Numbered from the stretch's first letter, positions 35,927 to 45,655 are shown. The stretch is DNA of 59,686 bases from CAYWNA01 sp964459305 (GCA_964459305.1 CAYWNA010000057.1:1-59686), one strand, 5' to 3'. The notes: generated by a model not told the origin, from the sequence alone. Numbers and translations: made by a program.

Positions 35927-38386
35927 ATGAAAAGCACCAAGGGGCGAGGACATCGAAAGAGATGGTATCGGCACAAGTTGGCCGTCTGTGGTGCCTTGAG
36001 CTTCATCGCGGTCGCCTTCGGCTTGTTAGTGGCATCGCGAGTTGCCTATCGCGAGCCCGATTTTCCAGTTGAGAGGATCCTAGCGGCCTACCGGGGAGAT
36101 AATCTGTACGAGGAATTGACCATCGGCAATCCGCTTGACGGGACGCTGTTCCCCTCAGACATCGCGGCTCCGACGTTTCGCTGGAAGGACAGTCAAGATA
36201 CATCGGATGCATGGGTCGTCACGATTGAATTCGAGAATGATCAAGACCGTATGAGCCTTCCCTGCTTCGACACTCATTGGACGCCTTCCCACAAACGGTG
36301 GGAGACCATCAAGCAGCAATCGTTGGAGAGGAAAGCAAACGTGACGGTTTTGGGCGTCAATGCTGCGGCGCCCGAAAAGGTCCTGTCGGCAGGCAGTATC
36401 TCTTTCAGTACGTCCACAGATGAAGTCGGGGCGCCAATTTTTTACAGGGAAGTGAATCTGCCGTTTGAGGAGGCCGTCAAGGATCCGAAGGCACACATCT
36501 GCTGGCGGTTTGGGACGATTTCTTCCGAAGAACGGCCTCCGATCGTTTTGGACAAGTTGCCGGTTTGTGGCAACTGTCATTCATTCTCCGCCGACGGGGC
36601 GATCATGGGGATGGACGTGGATTATGCCAACGACAAGGGATCCTACGTGACCGCCACCGTCGCAGAAGAAATGACGCTCGACAAGAACAGCGTAATGACC
36701 TGGAGTGAGTACCAGAGGGAAGACAAGAAACCAACCTTCGGCCTGCTGTCACAAGTCTCTCCAGACGGTAGGTATGTGGTGAGCACAGTGAAGGATCGCT
36801 CCGTATTCGTTCCCAGGGACAACTTGGCGTTCAGTCAGCTTTTCTTCCCGATCAGGGGCATATTGGTCATCTACGACCGAAAGACCAAAAGTTTTACGGC
36901 TTTGCCCGGTGCCGATGACCAGCGATTCGTTCAAAGCAATCCAACCTGGAGTCCGGACGGAAAGCACATCGTGTTTGCCAGGAGCGAGGCATACGGCCTG
37001 GAGAATCTTGAGAGTGAGACACGCGTGCTGCTCACGCCAGCGGAATGTCGGGAGTTTATCGAGGAGGGGAAGGCATTTCTGTTCGATCTGTACCGCATTC
37101 CCTTCAACGAGGGCAAAGGAGGCAGAGCAAAGCCGCTGGTCGGTGCCAGCGCCAACGGGGCGAGCAATTACTTTCCCAAGTATTCTCCTGACGGCAAATG
37201 GATCGTATTCTGCAAAGCCAAGAGCTTCATGCTGCTGCAGCCGGACAGTGAACTGTTTATCATCCCAGCGGCCGGAGGCCATGCCCGGCGAATGCGGTGT
37301 AATACGTCGAGGATGAATTCATGGCACAGTTGGTCGCCGAACGGCAAGTGGCTGGTGTTCTCCTCGAAGGTCAATTCGCCCTTTACCCAGCTCTTCCTCA
37401 CCCACATTGACGAATTGGGCGACAGCAGCCCGCCCGTCCTGCTGTCGCGGTTTACTGCCTCTGACCGCGCGGCGAACATTCCCGAATTCGTCAATGCCGA
37501 GGCCGGCGCGATCAAGAGAATTCGCGAGCAGTTCCTGGATGACATCTCGTTCTTGAGGGCGGGGAGGGAAGCCCTGGAACACGGCGACCACGAACGCGCG
37601 ATAGGGCTGTACCGGAAAGCGTTGGAATTCGACCCTGAAAGTGTCATGGCATACAACGACTTGGCATACATGCTGATGGTCCAAGGAAAGCTCGGGGAAG
37701 CGAAGGCTCGCTTCCTAAAGATACTCGATATGCAGGCCGATAGCGAAATGGTCAAGAACGCTCACTGTAACCTCGGCATAATTTTGGGAAAGCAACTCAA
37801 ATATGAAGAGGCCATTGGGCACTGCCGCCAGGCATTGGAGATCGATGCGAAGTTCGCGGTGGTGCACGGCGTCCTAGGGGGCTTGTTGTTGGACATTGGC
37901 CAACCGGAAGAGGGAAAGAAACATCTGGCGGAAGCGATTCGTCACGACCGGGGCGACGCGGTCGCGAGTTCCAACCTTGCAGGCGTCCTGATGGACGAGG
38001 GAAAGCACGAGCGGGCCGCGGCGCTCTACAGCAAAGCACTCAAGGAGAAGCCGAATCTTCCGGCGGCGCTCTTAGGGCTGGCGACAATCCGCGCCACCAG
38101 CAGTGATCCGACTCTACGCGAGGGCAATCAGGCGGTCGAGCTTGCCGCGAAGGCCTGTGAGCTCACCCGCTATCAGGATCCGAGGGCGCTGGACATATTG
38201 GGTATGGCCTACGCCCAAGCCGGTCGCTTCGCGGACGCCATTCACGCCGCCGGACGCGCCCAGTGGATAGCTCGATCGGCGGGAGACAAGGCCTGGGTCA
38301 ATTCCATCGAACAACGCGTCAAACTCTACGAGCAAAACGTGCCCTTCCGTAACCAGCATTCTCCATCGCATTCGACTGACCCATAG
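35927..38386 (+). CDS. membrane-anchored single-haem PD40/TPR protein
   Basis: 819 aa from the ATG at 35927, with AAGGGA upstream. A basic start (MKSTKGRGHRKRWYRHK) precedes one membrane helix (residues ~17-39). A beta-rich region with GTLFPSDIAAPTFRWKD follows. A single c-type haem motif VCGNCHSFS lies at Cys214/Cys217/His218, then GMDVDYANDKGSYV. WD40-like PD40 repeats of the TolB type are marked by SPDGRYVVSTV, WSPDGKHIVFA, YSPDGKWIVFC and WSPNGKWLVFS. Tandem TPRs occupy the last ~270 residues (ALEHGDHERAIGLYRKALEF). Likely periplasmic side. It opens the plus-strand half of the FG-GAP/ASPIC island. Haem attachment is inferred from the motif. Confidence 0.8.
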   Translation: MKSTKGRGHRKRWYRHKLAVCGALSFIAVAFGLLVASRVAYREPDFPVERILAAYRGDNLYEELTIGNPLDGTLFPSDIAAPTFRWKDSQDTSDAWVVTIEFENDQDRMSLPCFDTHWTPSHKRWETIKQQSLERKANVTVLGVNAAAPEKVLSAGSISFSTSTDEVGAPIFYREVNLPFEEAVKDPKAHICWRFGTISSEERPPIVLDKLPVCGNCHSFSADGAIMGMDVDYANDKGSYVTATVAEEMTLDKNSVMTWSEYQREDKKPTFGLLSQVSPDGRYVVSTVKDRSVFVPRDNLAFSQLFFPIRGILVIYDRKTKSFTALPGADDQRFVQSNPTWSPDGKHIVFARSEAYGLENLESETRVLLTPAECREFIEEGKAFLFDLYRIPFNEGKGGRAKPLVGASANGASNYFPKYSPDGKWIVFCKAKSFMLLQPDSELFIIPAAGGHARRMRCNTSRMNSWHSWSPNGKWLVFSSKVNSPFTQLFLTHIDELGDSSPPVLLSRFTASDRAANIPEFVNAEAGAIKRIREQFLDDISFLRAGREALEHGDHERAIGLYRKALEFDPESVMAYNDLAYMLMVQGKLGEAKARFLKILDMQADSEMVKNAHCNLGIILGKQLKYEEAIGHCRQALEIDAKFAVVHGVLGGLLLDIGQPEEGKKHLAEAIRHDRGDAVASSNLAGVLMDEGKHERAAALYSKALKEKPNLPAALLGLATIRATSSDPTLREGNQAVELAAKACELTRYQDPRALDILGMAYAQAGRFADAIHAAGRAQWIARSAGDKAWVNSIEQRVKLYEQNVPFRNQHSPSHSTDP

Positions 38387-38469
38387 GTAGACCAAGGGAT
38401 CGGGAGTACACTGCCTCGTAGGCTTCGCGCGATTTGTGTGCATTAGAACTGGATGGAGCAGGTGTGGAT

Positions 38470-39780
38470 ATGGAACCTGTTAGTTCTTCAACCTCTACAG
38501 ACCGGTGGGGCGACCAGCCGCTGCTGGTGCCGTCGGCGCCGATCGACAAGGCGAAAAGCACCCGCCGGTGGTGGCTGATCGGAACGCTTTCCGCGATTCT
38601 CGTCCTGGGCGGTTCTTTTTACCTGGTTAGGCGCACCCGTATCAACTCACTTTCTGAGTCCTGCCGCGAGGCACTTCGGACCGAGGACTGGAAGCAGGTA
38701 GAGCGACTCGCCGAACGTTGGCGATGGTGGGAGCGTGGGAAGGCGGCTCCATTGATCTATCTGGCCGAGGCGGCAAATCAAACCGAGCGATACGAACAGG
38801 CGGTCGAACTGCTGGATCAATTGCCGGATGCAGATCCCATGACGCCTGAGGCGCTCTTGGAACGTTCGGACATACTTTTCGGACCCCTGAATCGTCCCAT
38901 CGATGGTGCGGAGACGCTCGAACGAGCCATTGAGCTCGATCCCAAACTTGTCGAGGCGAGACGTCGTCTGGTCTATTTCTACGCCTATACTCTCCAGCGA
39001 CGGAAAATGGTGGACCTCGCGTACGACACGTTTCAGCACGACTGCGATCTGCCGGAGACCGTCGTCTATATACTGCTGCAGGATTCGCTTTCGTTCTCGA
39101 ATGCCTACGAGGAGAACACAAGGTGGTTCCGGGGAGATCCCGACAACGAGCTGTTTCTCGTGGCTCGCGCGATCCACCGCATCAGGTCGAGGGGCCTCGA
39201 CGAAAGGGAAGATCCGAAGGAAGGGTCTCGCGATGAAGCCGGAACCCCCTTTCACCAGAACGTCGTTGCCGAGTATTTCACGAGATTTCCTCAGAATCTG
39301 GAATTACTGGCGTACTATCTGCGGTTGAGTAGCACCGCCGGGGACGTTGACGAAGTGGCACGCTTGCTGTCTCGTGCTCCTCCCGAGGCGGCAGACGACA
39401 ACCGCTTTTGGAGATACATGGGCTGGCTGCACACGGCTCGGGGCGAATTTCGCCAAGCGAAACAAAGCTACGAGAAGGCGTTGTTGCTGAACTGTTACGA
39501 CCACATCAGCCGCCATCAGTTGGCTGGCGTGGAACGTCGGTTCAAACGACTGGAGCAAGTGGAAGCCCTGGAGGAATTGGTCCGTGAAGGCAAGGCGTTG
39601 CGACGCCAGATACAAGAGTTGGAAAATGTTGTCGTAGTCCCTCCAGAACTCCTGAAACGAATGGCACTTTATGCGGAAGAGTGCGGAGACGACCTTGTCG
39701 CCAGCCAGTTGAATTATCGTATTGAGCAATGGTCCAAAGAGTGGTCGCGCATGCGTGCGAAGGCCAAGGCATCGTCGTGA
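38470..39780 (+). CDS. TPR membrane protein
   Basis: 436 aa from the ATG at 38470, with GGAG 11 nt upstream; a TTG at 38434 extends the frame. One membrane helix (WWLIGTLSAILVLGGSFYLV, ~34-53) follows a short cytoplasmic start. The rest is helical with TPR-like units (YEQAVELLDQLPDADPMTPE, TLERAIELDPKLVEARRRL, YMGWLHTARGEFRQAKQSYE). Between the haem/PD40 gene and the haem/FG-GAP gene on the same strand, so likely a scaffold for the same process. No enzymatic motif. Confidence 0.75.
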   Translation: MEPVSSSTSTDRWGDQPLLVPSAPIDKAKSTRRWWLIGTLSAILVLGGSFYLVRRTRINSLSESCREALRTEDWKQVERLAERWRWWERGKAAPLIYLAEAANQTERYEQAVELLDQLPDADPMTPEALLERSDILFGPLNRPIDGAETLERAIELDPKLVEARRRLVYFYAYTLQRRKMVDLAYDTFQHDCDLPETVVYILLQDSLSFSNAYEENTRWFRGDPDNELFLVARAIHRIRSRGLDEREDPKEGSRDEAGTPFHQNVVAEYFTRFPQNLELLAYYLRLSSTAGDVDEVARLLSRAPPEAADDNRFWRYMGWLHTARGEFRQAKQSYEKALLLNCYDHISRHQLAGVERRFKRLEQVEALEELVREGKALRRQIQELENVVVVPPELLKRMALYAEECGDDLVASQLNYRIEQWSKEWSRMRAKAKASS

Positions 39781-39957
39781 TGGACGGCAGAGTCGAACCG
39801 TTCAACCAGGAATCGTTTCGGGAGGGCGACGCGGAGCTGTTCACATTGTTCCCCGTGGCCCATCGCGGCTCGGCAGAAGCCTCGCCCTCCCGTTGGCACA
39901 AAAAAGCTCGGCCGAGTCCAAGTTCCGCCCGAACTTTGAAATCGATACGAAGTGAGA

Positions 39958-41571
39958 ATGCGCAAAGCAATCGGCATCGCGATCCTACTGGCGTTGATCG
40001 CCATCGTCGCGATTATCGCCGCCAAGTCTCGCTGGGGTGATTCTGAACGTCCGTTGGACCCGACAAAAGAAGGCCAAGCGGAGCGCAACCCGTTCGTCAT
40101 TCCTCAAGGCAGCAAACAGGCCGTCGTCGTCGGTGTGGACGATTTGGCCGCTAGAGTCAAGGACCTGTGTTCCACCTGTCACGTCTTGCCTACTCCGGAC
40201 GTGGAACCGAAGGGGCTTTGGCCGGGAAAAATCCGGGAGATGTACCAGTACATGCAGGGCCCACGCCCCGTACCCGCAAGCCGAATGCCGCCCATCGACG
40301 ACGTGATCGACTACTGGACGTTCCGCGCTCCTGAGTACCTGCCAGTTCCCGAAGACGCAATGGGGGCACCGCCGTCGACGCTGGTTTTCGAACGCCACAT
40401 GATCGCGCTGGATGTGATTCCGGGTCCTCCGTCGATTTCCAGCGTGCGGTTTGTGCAGTTGGCTGACGACGGCCCCGCCCAGTTGTTGGTTTGCGACATG
40501 CGCCACGGCCTTGTCGTTCTATGGACCCCGTCACACTTGGGCGACGCCGCGAAGGTCATAGGACGTGTTGCCCATCCCAGCCACACACACGTGGTCGATC
40601 TGGACGGGGATGGCTTGCGTGACATTCTGGTCGCCAACCTGGGCGACTACTGGCCCGTGGACACGACGGAGGGATCGGTTGTGTGGCTGCGAAACGGGGG
40701 CGAGGGCCAGTTCGAGACCGTCGTCTTGATGGAGGGATTCGGCCGGGTGAACGAGATTCGGACCGCCGACTTTGACGGTGACGGCGACCTGGACCTCGTT
40801 GTTGCCGACTTCGGGAACTTGACGACCGGCAGGATTCTCTACTTAGAGAACATGACCGAGGACTACTCGCAGCCGGACTTCGCGGCGATTTCCCTCGACG
40901 AACGTGCAGGAACCAGCGACGTTCCGGTCGTAGACCTGAATGGGGACGGTCATCCCGATTTCATCGCACTGCAATCTCAGGAAAAGGAGCACGTGATCGC
41001 GTTCATGAACAGGGGTTCGGGAAACTTCAGGCCGGAGATGCTGTACAAGGCGCCTCATCCCCGCTGGGGCTCGACGGGTATCCGGCTGATCGACCTGGAC
41101 GGCGATGACGACGTCGACGTGCTGCTGAACCACGGGGATTCGGTGCAGATTCCGCCGATACCCAGGCCCTATCACGGCTTTGGCTGGCTGGAGAACCAAG
41201 GCAGTTTTCCCTTCGCCTATCACCGCTTGGCCCATCTGCCTGGAGCACACACGTCGATGCCCGCGGACCTGGATGGCGACGGCGACCTGGACCTCGTTTC
41301 CAGTGTCTTCATTCCCGTGTTTGACCCGGACTGGCCGAATGCCGAAATACTGGACACGGTTGTCTGGCTACAGCAAACCTCGCCCGGACAGTACGAGCGT
41401 TATTCGCTGGAGACCAGCACGCCCTTCCACCCATGTGGCGATTTGGGCGACTACGACGGCGACGGTGATATCGACATCGTGTTGGGGAACTTCTGCATGT
41501 TTCCCTCGGACAACTACCCCTGGAAAGCCTGTATCACCGTCCTCGAGAACCGCCTGGTGACGGACGAGTAG
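39958..41571 (+). CDS. membrane-anchored single-haem FG-GAP repeat protein
   Basis: 537 aa from the ATG at 39958 (a GTG lies two codons upstream). An N-terminal anchor (IGIAILLALIAIVAIIAAK) precedes a short domain with one haem motif, LCSTCHVLPTPD. A beta-propeller of FG-GAP/VCBS repeats follows, with Asp-rich calcium-type loops DLDGDGLRD, DFDGDGDLDLVVADFG, DLNGDGHPDF, DLDGDDDVDV, DLDGDGDLDLVS and DYDGDGDIDIVLGN. Probably periplasmic or surface. Its last 38 bp overlap antisense the end of the convergent ASPIC gene. The 177-bp gap before it contains only a repeat-like GGCTCGGCAGAAGCCTCGCC. Confidence 0.8.
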   Translation: MRKAIGIAILLALIAIVAIIAAKSRWGDSERPLDPTKEGQAERNPFVIPQGSKQAVVVGVDDLAARVKDLCSTCHVLPTPDVEPKGLWPGKIREMYQYMQGPRPVPASRMPPIDDVIDYWTFRAPEYLPVPEDAMGAPPSTLVFERHMIALDVIPGPPSISSVRFVQLADDGPAQLLVCDMRHGLVVLWTPSHLGDAAKVIGRVAHPSHTHVVDLDGDGLRDILVANLGDYWPVDTTEGSVVWLRNGGEGQFETVVLMEGFGRVNEIRTADFDGDGDLDLVVADFGNLTTGRILYLENMTEDYSQPDFAAISLDERAGTSDVPVVDLNGDGHPDFIALQSQEKEHVIAFMNRGSGNFRPEMLYKAPHPRWGSTGIRLIDLDGDDDVDVLLNHGDSVQIPPIPRPYHGFGWLENQGSFPFAYHRLAHLPGAHTSMPADLDGDGDLDLVSSVFIPVFDPDWPNAEILDTVVWLQQTSPGQYERYSLETSTPFHPCGDLGDYDGDGDIDIVLGNFCMFPSDNYPWKACITVLENRLVTDE

Positions 41572-43381
41572 CCTCAGCCCCTATCCCGGCTCCCTGGATG
41601 ATCGTGACGAGCTGGTCGGCCTTGACATTCTCGAAGGCCTCCGTTGCGCCTCCCATCCAGCGGACCTCGATCCGGTTCGCGTGGTCGTGGCCCGCCAGCC
41701 CAAAGTGCAATCGAGAACCCCAGTGGCTTTGGTAGCCACGGCCGCTGTGCACCTCGTCCAGTTGCTTCAGGTCGCCGGCCACTACCGTCACGTGGGCTCC
41801 GACGCCGTCGCGGTTCGTCTTCGTTCCGCGCAGACAGATTTGAAGCCAGTGGTTGGTGCGGCCCGACTCGTCCAGCATGTTACTTGAAACCGTTGGCAGT
41901 TCGCGTGAATTGAGGACTACCACGTCGATGTCGCCATCGTTGTCCAGATCGTCGAAGGCCGTACCGCGGCTGGCCTTCACGGGCAAGAGCCCGTCGCCGG
42001 CTGTTGCCGACACGTTCACGAACCGCCCCATACCAACATTCCGTAGCAGCAGGTTAGGGCAGCGGTACGCCGTGCTCAAATCGCGCTCTTCGATATTGTC
42101 TTCGGTGTGACCGTTGGCGAGGAACAGGTCTCGGTGGCCGTCGTTGTCGAAATCGACAAATCCGCATCCCCAGTTGACGTACGGCAAGCATCCTGCTGTT
42201 GCGTTGGTGGCTGTGGCAACGTCGTCGAAGACGTCGTCACCCAGGTTGCGTAGCAACAACGGCAACTGGGCTTGGTAATTCGTCGTGTAGAAGTCAAGCA
42301 AACCGTCATGGTCGTAGTCCGCGCAATCGACGGCCATGTTGGCTATCAAATCGCCTTGGCGGGTCATTGCCACGCCCGCGATCATGGCAAATTCCTCAAA
42401 ATTGCCCTTCCCATCGTTGCGGAAAAAGAAATTTTCCTGGACGTCGTTGCAGATGAAGATGTCCGAGTCGCCATCATTGTCGTAGTCCGCGCAGATCATG
42501 CCCATGCTGCGGCCCGCGTGCGCAGCAATCCCGGATTGCTGAGTCACATCGGTAAAGGTGCCGTCGCCGTTGTTGCGGTAGAGGGTGTCGAGCACCGGGG
42601 GGTACTCTTGAGGAGACGGATACGCCGGATGGCCACGTTCCGTGTGGGGCACATGGGCGGAGCAGTCGAGATCGATGTAGTTGCCTACGTAAAGGTCCAG
42701 ATCGCCATCTCCTTCGATGTCCAGGAAGCACGCCCCGGCGGCCACCAGATCCTGCCCCGCCACGCCGGCCTGCCGAGTCACGTCGGTGAAGGTGCCGTCG
42801 CCGTTGTTGTGGTAAAGGAGGTTTTGGCCGAAGTTATTCAGATAGATGTCCGCGTGGCCGTCGTTGTCGTAGTCGCCAGCTGTGATTCCCATGCCGTAGG
42901 CCGAACACACGACGCCTGCCCCGTCGGTGACGTCTTGAAACCGCCAACCGCCGAGGTTCCTGTACAGCGCGTGCCGGGACGGCGTGTCGGACTCGCCGCC
43001 CGGAAGGGGCGCCCCATTGGGAAAGTAGATATCGATCAGATCGTCATTGTCGAAGTCGAAGGTGGCGATGCCGGTGGACATGGCTTCGACAATGTATCGC
43101 CGCCCGCTGCTGCCGTCCGTATGTTTGAAGGTGATCCCCGTCTCGTTGGTGACTTCGTGAAGTTGGATCGCGCCGGCAGAATCTGCCGAGGAAGGAGCGG
43201 CCGGAGCCGGTGTGCTCGCGGCCGGCATCGCAATGGCGAAAGGACTGGTCGCCGGTTTGGCGACGGCAGGGCCATGGTCGGGCCGCCGCAGTATGTGGCA
43301 AGCCAGCAGTAACACGACCAGCGTCACCGCGGCTAATGCGGCAATCGCCCAGAGTTTCGCAAGTCGAACAGGTTTTTTCAT
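41534..43381 (-). CDS. CRTAC1-type ASPIC/UnbV FG-GAP protein (1)
   Basis: 615 aa from the ATG at 43381 (four codons inside the longest frame). An N-terminal membrane anchor (AIAALAAVTLVVLLLACHIL) and an Ala/Pro-rich linker precede a domain opening with GITFKHTDGSSGRRYIVE. FG-GAP repeats with DxDxDG loops (DFDNDDLIDIYFPN, DYDNDGHADIYLNN, DYDNDGDSDIFICN, DFDNDGHRDLFLAN) form a propeller. The C-terminal UnbV/ASPIC domain has NHWLQICLRGTKTNRDGVG and HFGLAGHDHANRIEVRW. Exported, function unknown. It converges on and overlaps the haem/FG-GAP gene. Confidence 0.88.
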   Translation of the reverse strand: MKKPVRLAKLWAIAALAAVTLVVLLLACHILRRPDHGPAVAKPATSPFAIAMPAASTPAPAAPSSADSAGAIQLHEVTNETGITFKHTDGSSGRRYIVEAMSTGIATFDFDNDDLIDIYFPNGAPLPGGESDTPSRHALYRNLGGWRFQDVTDGAGVVCSAYGMGITAGDYDNDGHADIYLNNFGQNLLYHNNGDGTFTDVTRQAGVAGQDLVAAGACFLDIEGDGDLDLYVGNYIDLDCSAHVPHTERGHPAYPSPQEYPPVLDTLYRNNGDGTFTDVTQQSGIAAHAGRSMGMICADYDNDGDSDIFICNDVQENFFFRNDGKGNFEEFAMIAGVAMTRQGDLIANMAVDCADYDHDGLLDFYTTNYQAQLPLLLRNLGDDVFDDVATATNATAGCLPYVNWGCGFVDFDNDGHRDLFLANGHTEDNIEERDLSTAYRCPNLLLRNVGMGRFVNVSATAGDGLLPVKASRGTAFDDLDNDGDIDVVVLNSRELPTVSSNMLDESGRTNHWLQICLRGTKTNRDGVGAHVTVVAGDLKQLDEVHSGRGYQSHWGSRLHFGLAGHDHANRIEVRWMGGATEAFENVKADQLVTIIQGAGIGAEATRPSPGGSRGR

Positions 43382-43439
43382 GCGCACTGCCAATTGCCCG
43401 CCGGTTGATGAACTAGCACGATAGGCCAGAAATTCGAAA

Positions 43440-43495
43440 TCCGAAGCACGAAATCCGAAACAAATTCAAAAATCCGAATAGGTAATGTTCAAAAC
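43440..43495. repeat. direct repeat copy 1 (GAAGCACGAAATCCGAA type)
   Basis: Contains TCCGAAGCACGAAATCCGAA continuing through 43471, then AATGTTCAAAAC at 43484-43495. The copy at 45561-45615 shares both blocks, with one substitution in the first and a variable middle. This copy overlaps the last codons of the four-helix-bundle gene, whose stop lies inside it. Confidence 0.8.
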
Positions 43496-43716
43496 CTCCA
43501 AATCACTCGCTCTTGTGTATCCTTCTTACTGAGCGACTCGTTCGCTTCAATGTCGTTCGCACCTACGGACCCAGACGATCTAACCACTTGTTTAACGTCT
43601 TCGATGTTGCAAATTGTCCTCGGAAGACGTTTGACGGAGGCACGCACCCGCTTGGCAAACTGGTACGTCCGCTCCTCCAGGTCGTAGTTCCTCGGTCCTT
43701 CGTCCCTTTGAGTCAT
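43489..43716 (-). pseudogene. truncated four-helix-bundle protein (23S rRNA intervening-sequence family)
   Basis: 75 codons from the ATG at 43716, whose ATGA overlaps the stop of the upstream ASPIC gene. DLEERTYQFAKRVRASVKRL, VKQVVRSSGSVGANDIEANE and SLSKKD match the S23/IVP four-helix-bundle family (PF05635 type). Full members run to about 115-120 residues with two more helices; here the frame ends at TQERVIWRF inside a repeat, so the last helices are missing. The family occurs in rRNA intervening sequences and, as bAvd, with diversity-generating retroelements; no reverse transcriptase is nearby. Confidence 0.75.
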
Positions 43717-45479
43717 GGCATTCTTGTTTTGGATTTCGACTTTGGTTCTTGGATCACCAAAGTCTGATCGACTTCCACGTTGTCCAAGCTCTGGATCAAC
43801 CCACTCGGCCAGCGAATCGTGACGGCACACGGCGCGTCCCAGTCGCCCAATCCGAAAATCAGTACGGGTTGGTGTGTCGCGGCATAGCTGGTGCCGCCGC
43901 ACAATTCCTGCATGTGAGACGACTCTCCGGCCGTGACCGTGACTCGACAGCCGATGCCGCGCCGATTGCTCTGGTGGCCCCGAAACAGGAACTTCAGCCA
44001 ATGTCCCCGCTCCGATTCGTTGCGCAGTAGGGCCGCCGGCGAATTCTCGTGCGCCACGACAAGATCCAGATCGCCGTCTTCGTCGTAGTCGCCAGCGGCG
44101 ACAGCCCGAGCCACGCGTTTTCCTTGGAAAAACTCGCCTGCTTCCTTGCTGCACTGGCGCCAGCGGTCGCCGTCGAAGGCGAACAACTGGGGAGCCATGC
44201 GGTACAGCGGGTATCCGGGGCCGTTTTCGATGTGGCCGCAAGCGGTGAACAACTCCGGGAGGCCGTCCTGGTCGAAATCCGCCATGACGACTCCAAAGGA
44301 AAGGCGGTTCATGGTCAGTGGGGCCAACCCCAACAGCGCGCTTTCGTCCTGGAATCCGCCTTGCCCGTAATTGCGATAGAACGTGTCGGTTTCCTGTTGA
44401 AAGTGGGTGACGTATAGGTCCAAGTAGCCATTGCGGTCGAAGTCGTTGACCGCAATGCCCATGTTGGCCATCATGTTTCCATTGGTGTCGGTCGCACACC
44501 CCAAGACCATGGCCATCTCTTCGAACATCCCATCGCCTTGGTTCACAAACAGGAAGTTCGCCCACACGTCGTTCGTGACGAAAACGTCCGGCCACCCATC
44601 ATTATTGAAATCCGCTACGGCCACGCCCAGCCCGCGGCCACCGTTATCGACGAGCCCTCGTCTCTGCGCTTCGGCGGAAAAGGTCCCGTCGCCGCAGTTG
44701 ATGTAGCATTCATCCGGCCACGCGGGGACGTCGCGCGGGTGAGGGACGCGAGGTTCCCCCTTTTCGTTCTCAGCCAAGATCGGGTTCTTGGGATCGTAAA
44801 TGCAGTAGTTGCTGACGTACAAGTCCAAATCCCCGTCCAGATCCAGGTCTGCCCATGCAGCCGATGCGCTCCATCGCTCGTCCCCGACCCCCGCCTGCTC
44901 GGTGACGTCCACGAATGTGCCGTCGCCTTGATTTCGAAAAAGCGTGTTACGCCTCATATTGGTCACATAGATGTCGTCAAAGCCGTCGTCGTCGTAATCC
45001 CCGACTGCCACCGCCTGGCTGTAGCGGAATTCGACAATCCCGGCCTGCGCAGTGACGTCCTGGAATGTCCCGTCGCCCAAGCTGCGGAAAAGCGCGTCTT
45101 GCGGTTGGGTATCGTCGGCGTCGACCGTAGCATCGCCCCCTTGGTTCAGGTACAAGTCCCAGTGGCCGTCGGCATCGAAGTCCAGCCAACCTGCTCCCGC
45201 GCCGGTCGTCTCCATCAACAGGCACCGCCCGCGTTCACCGTTGAGGTAAACGTGCTGCAGTCCGGCCTCTTCGTGCACATCCCGGAAGCGCGTACGTGTT
45301 AGGGCCTCACCGCGCATCGCCTCGGAACGTTGGTTTTGGCGCCGATTCAAGGACTTTTTCGATGGTCTTATTCGGAACGGCGATGGGGCGGACGGCGGGT
45401 CATTCGGCGACGCCACGTTACCGTCGCCACAACCCACGCAATACAGTAGCCAGACGCAACAGAGCAATTGCCAACGCAT
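43713..45479 (-). CDS. ASPIC/UnbV FG-GAP protein (2), lipoprotein-like
   Basis: 588 aa from the ATG at 45479; the open frame extends to 45590 only through repeat sequence. The start MRWQLLCCVWLLYCVGCGD is short, hydrophobic and ends VGC-GD, a possible lipoprotein signal though not ideal at -3. FG-GAP loops DFDADGHWDLYLNQ, DYDDDGFDDIYVTN, DLDLDGDLDLYVSN, DFNNDGWPDVFVTN and DYDEDGDLDLVVAH form a propeller. The ASPIC end has GHWLKFLFRGHQSNRRGIG and CAVTIRWPSGLIQSLDNVE. Its last ten codons, KSKSKTRMP and neighbours, look like repeat-derived sequence joined to the four-helix-bundle start. Confidence 0.85.
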   Translation of the reverse strand: MRWQLLCCVWLLYCVGCGDGNVASPNDPPSAPSPFRIRPSKKSLNRRQNQRSEAMRGEALTRTRFRDVHEEAGLQHVYLNGERGRCLLMETTGAGAGWLDFDADGHWDLYLNQGGDATVDADDTQPQDALFRSLGDGTFQDVTAQAGIVEFRYSQAVAVGDYDDDGFDDIYVTNMRRNTLFRNQGDGTFVDVTEQAGVGDERWSASAAWADLDLDGDLDLYVSNYCIYDPKNPILAENEKGEPRVPHPRDVPAWPDECYINCGDGTFSAEAQRRGLVDNGGRGLGVAVADFNNDGWPDVFVTNDVWANFLFVNQGDGMFEEMAMVLGCATDTNGNMMANMGIAVNDFDRNGYLDLYVTHFQQETDTFYRNYGQGGFQDESALLGLAPLTMNRLSFGVVMADFDQDGLPELFTACGHIENGPGYPLYRMAPQLFAFDGDRWRQCSKEAGEFFQGKRVARAVAAGDYDEDGDLDLVVAHENSPAALLRNESERGHWLKFLFRGHQSNRRGIGCRVTVTAGESSHMQELCGGTSYAATHQPVLIFGLGDWDAPCAVTIRWPSGLIQSLDNVEVDQTLVIQEPKSKSKTRMP

Positions 45480-45560
45480 GAGAACCAGTGTACACCGGCA
45501 AGCCGGTGGCATGAGGAAGGCCCCTGAATGGGACACAGTTAGGGCAAACAAAACTTGAAT

Positions 45561-45615
45561 TCCGAAGCACGAAATCCGAAACAAATCCAAAACACAAAAC
45601 TCAAATGTTCAAAAC
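45561..45615. repeat. direct repeat copy 2 (GAAGCACGAAATCCGAA type)
   Basis: Same orientation as the copy at 43440-43495: the TCCGAAGCACGAAATCCGAA block spans 45561-45592 and AATGTTCAAAAC spans 45604-45615. The two copies bracket the truncated four-helix-bundle gene and the second ASPIC gene, 2.1 kb apart. Confidence 0.8.
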
Positions 45616-45655
45616 AACCGGCGCGGTGGAGGGTCTCCGAGGAACGCTGACAGGA

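Noticed and set aside
43489..43716. diversity-generating retroelement suggested by the four-helix-bundle (bAvd-like) protein
   Set aside because: No reverse transcriptase or template/variable repeat pair is in the window; the gene is truncated.
43717..44595. long upstream extension of the four-helix-bundle frame
   Set aside because: It lies inside the second ASPIC gene in another frame and is Arg/Gly/Pro-rich without a motif; only 43489-43716 matches the family.
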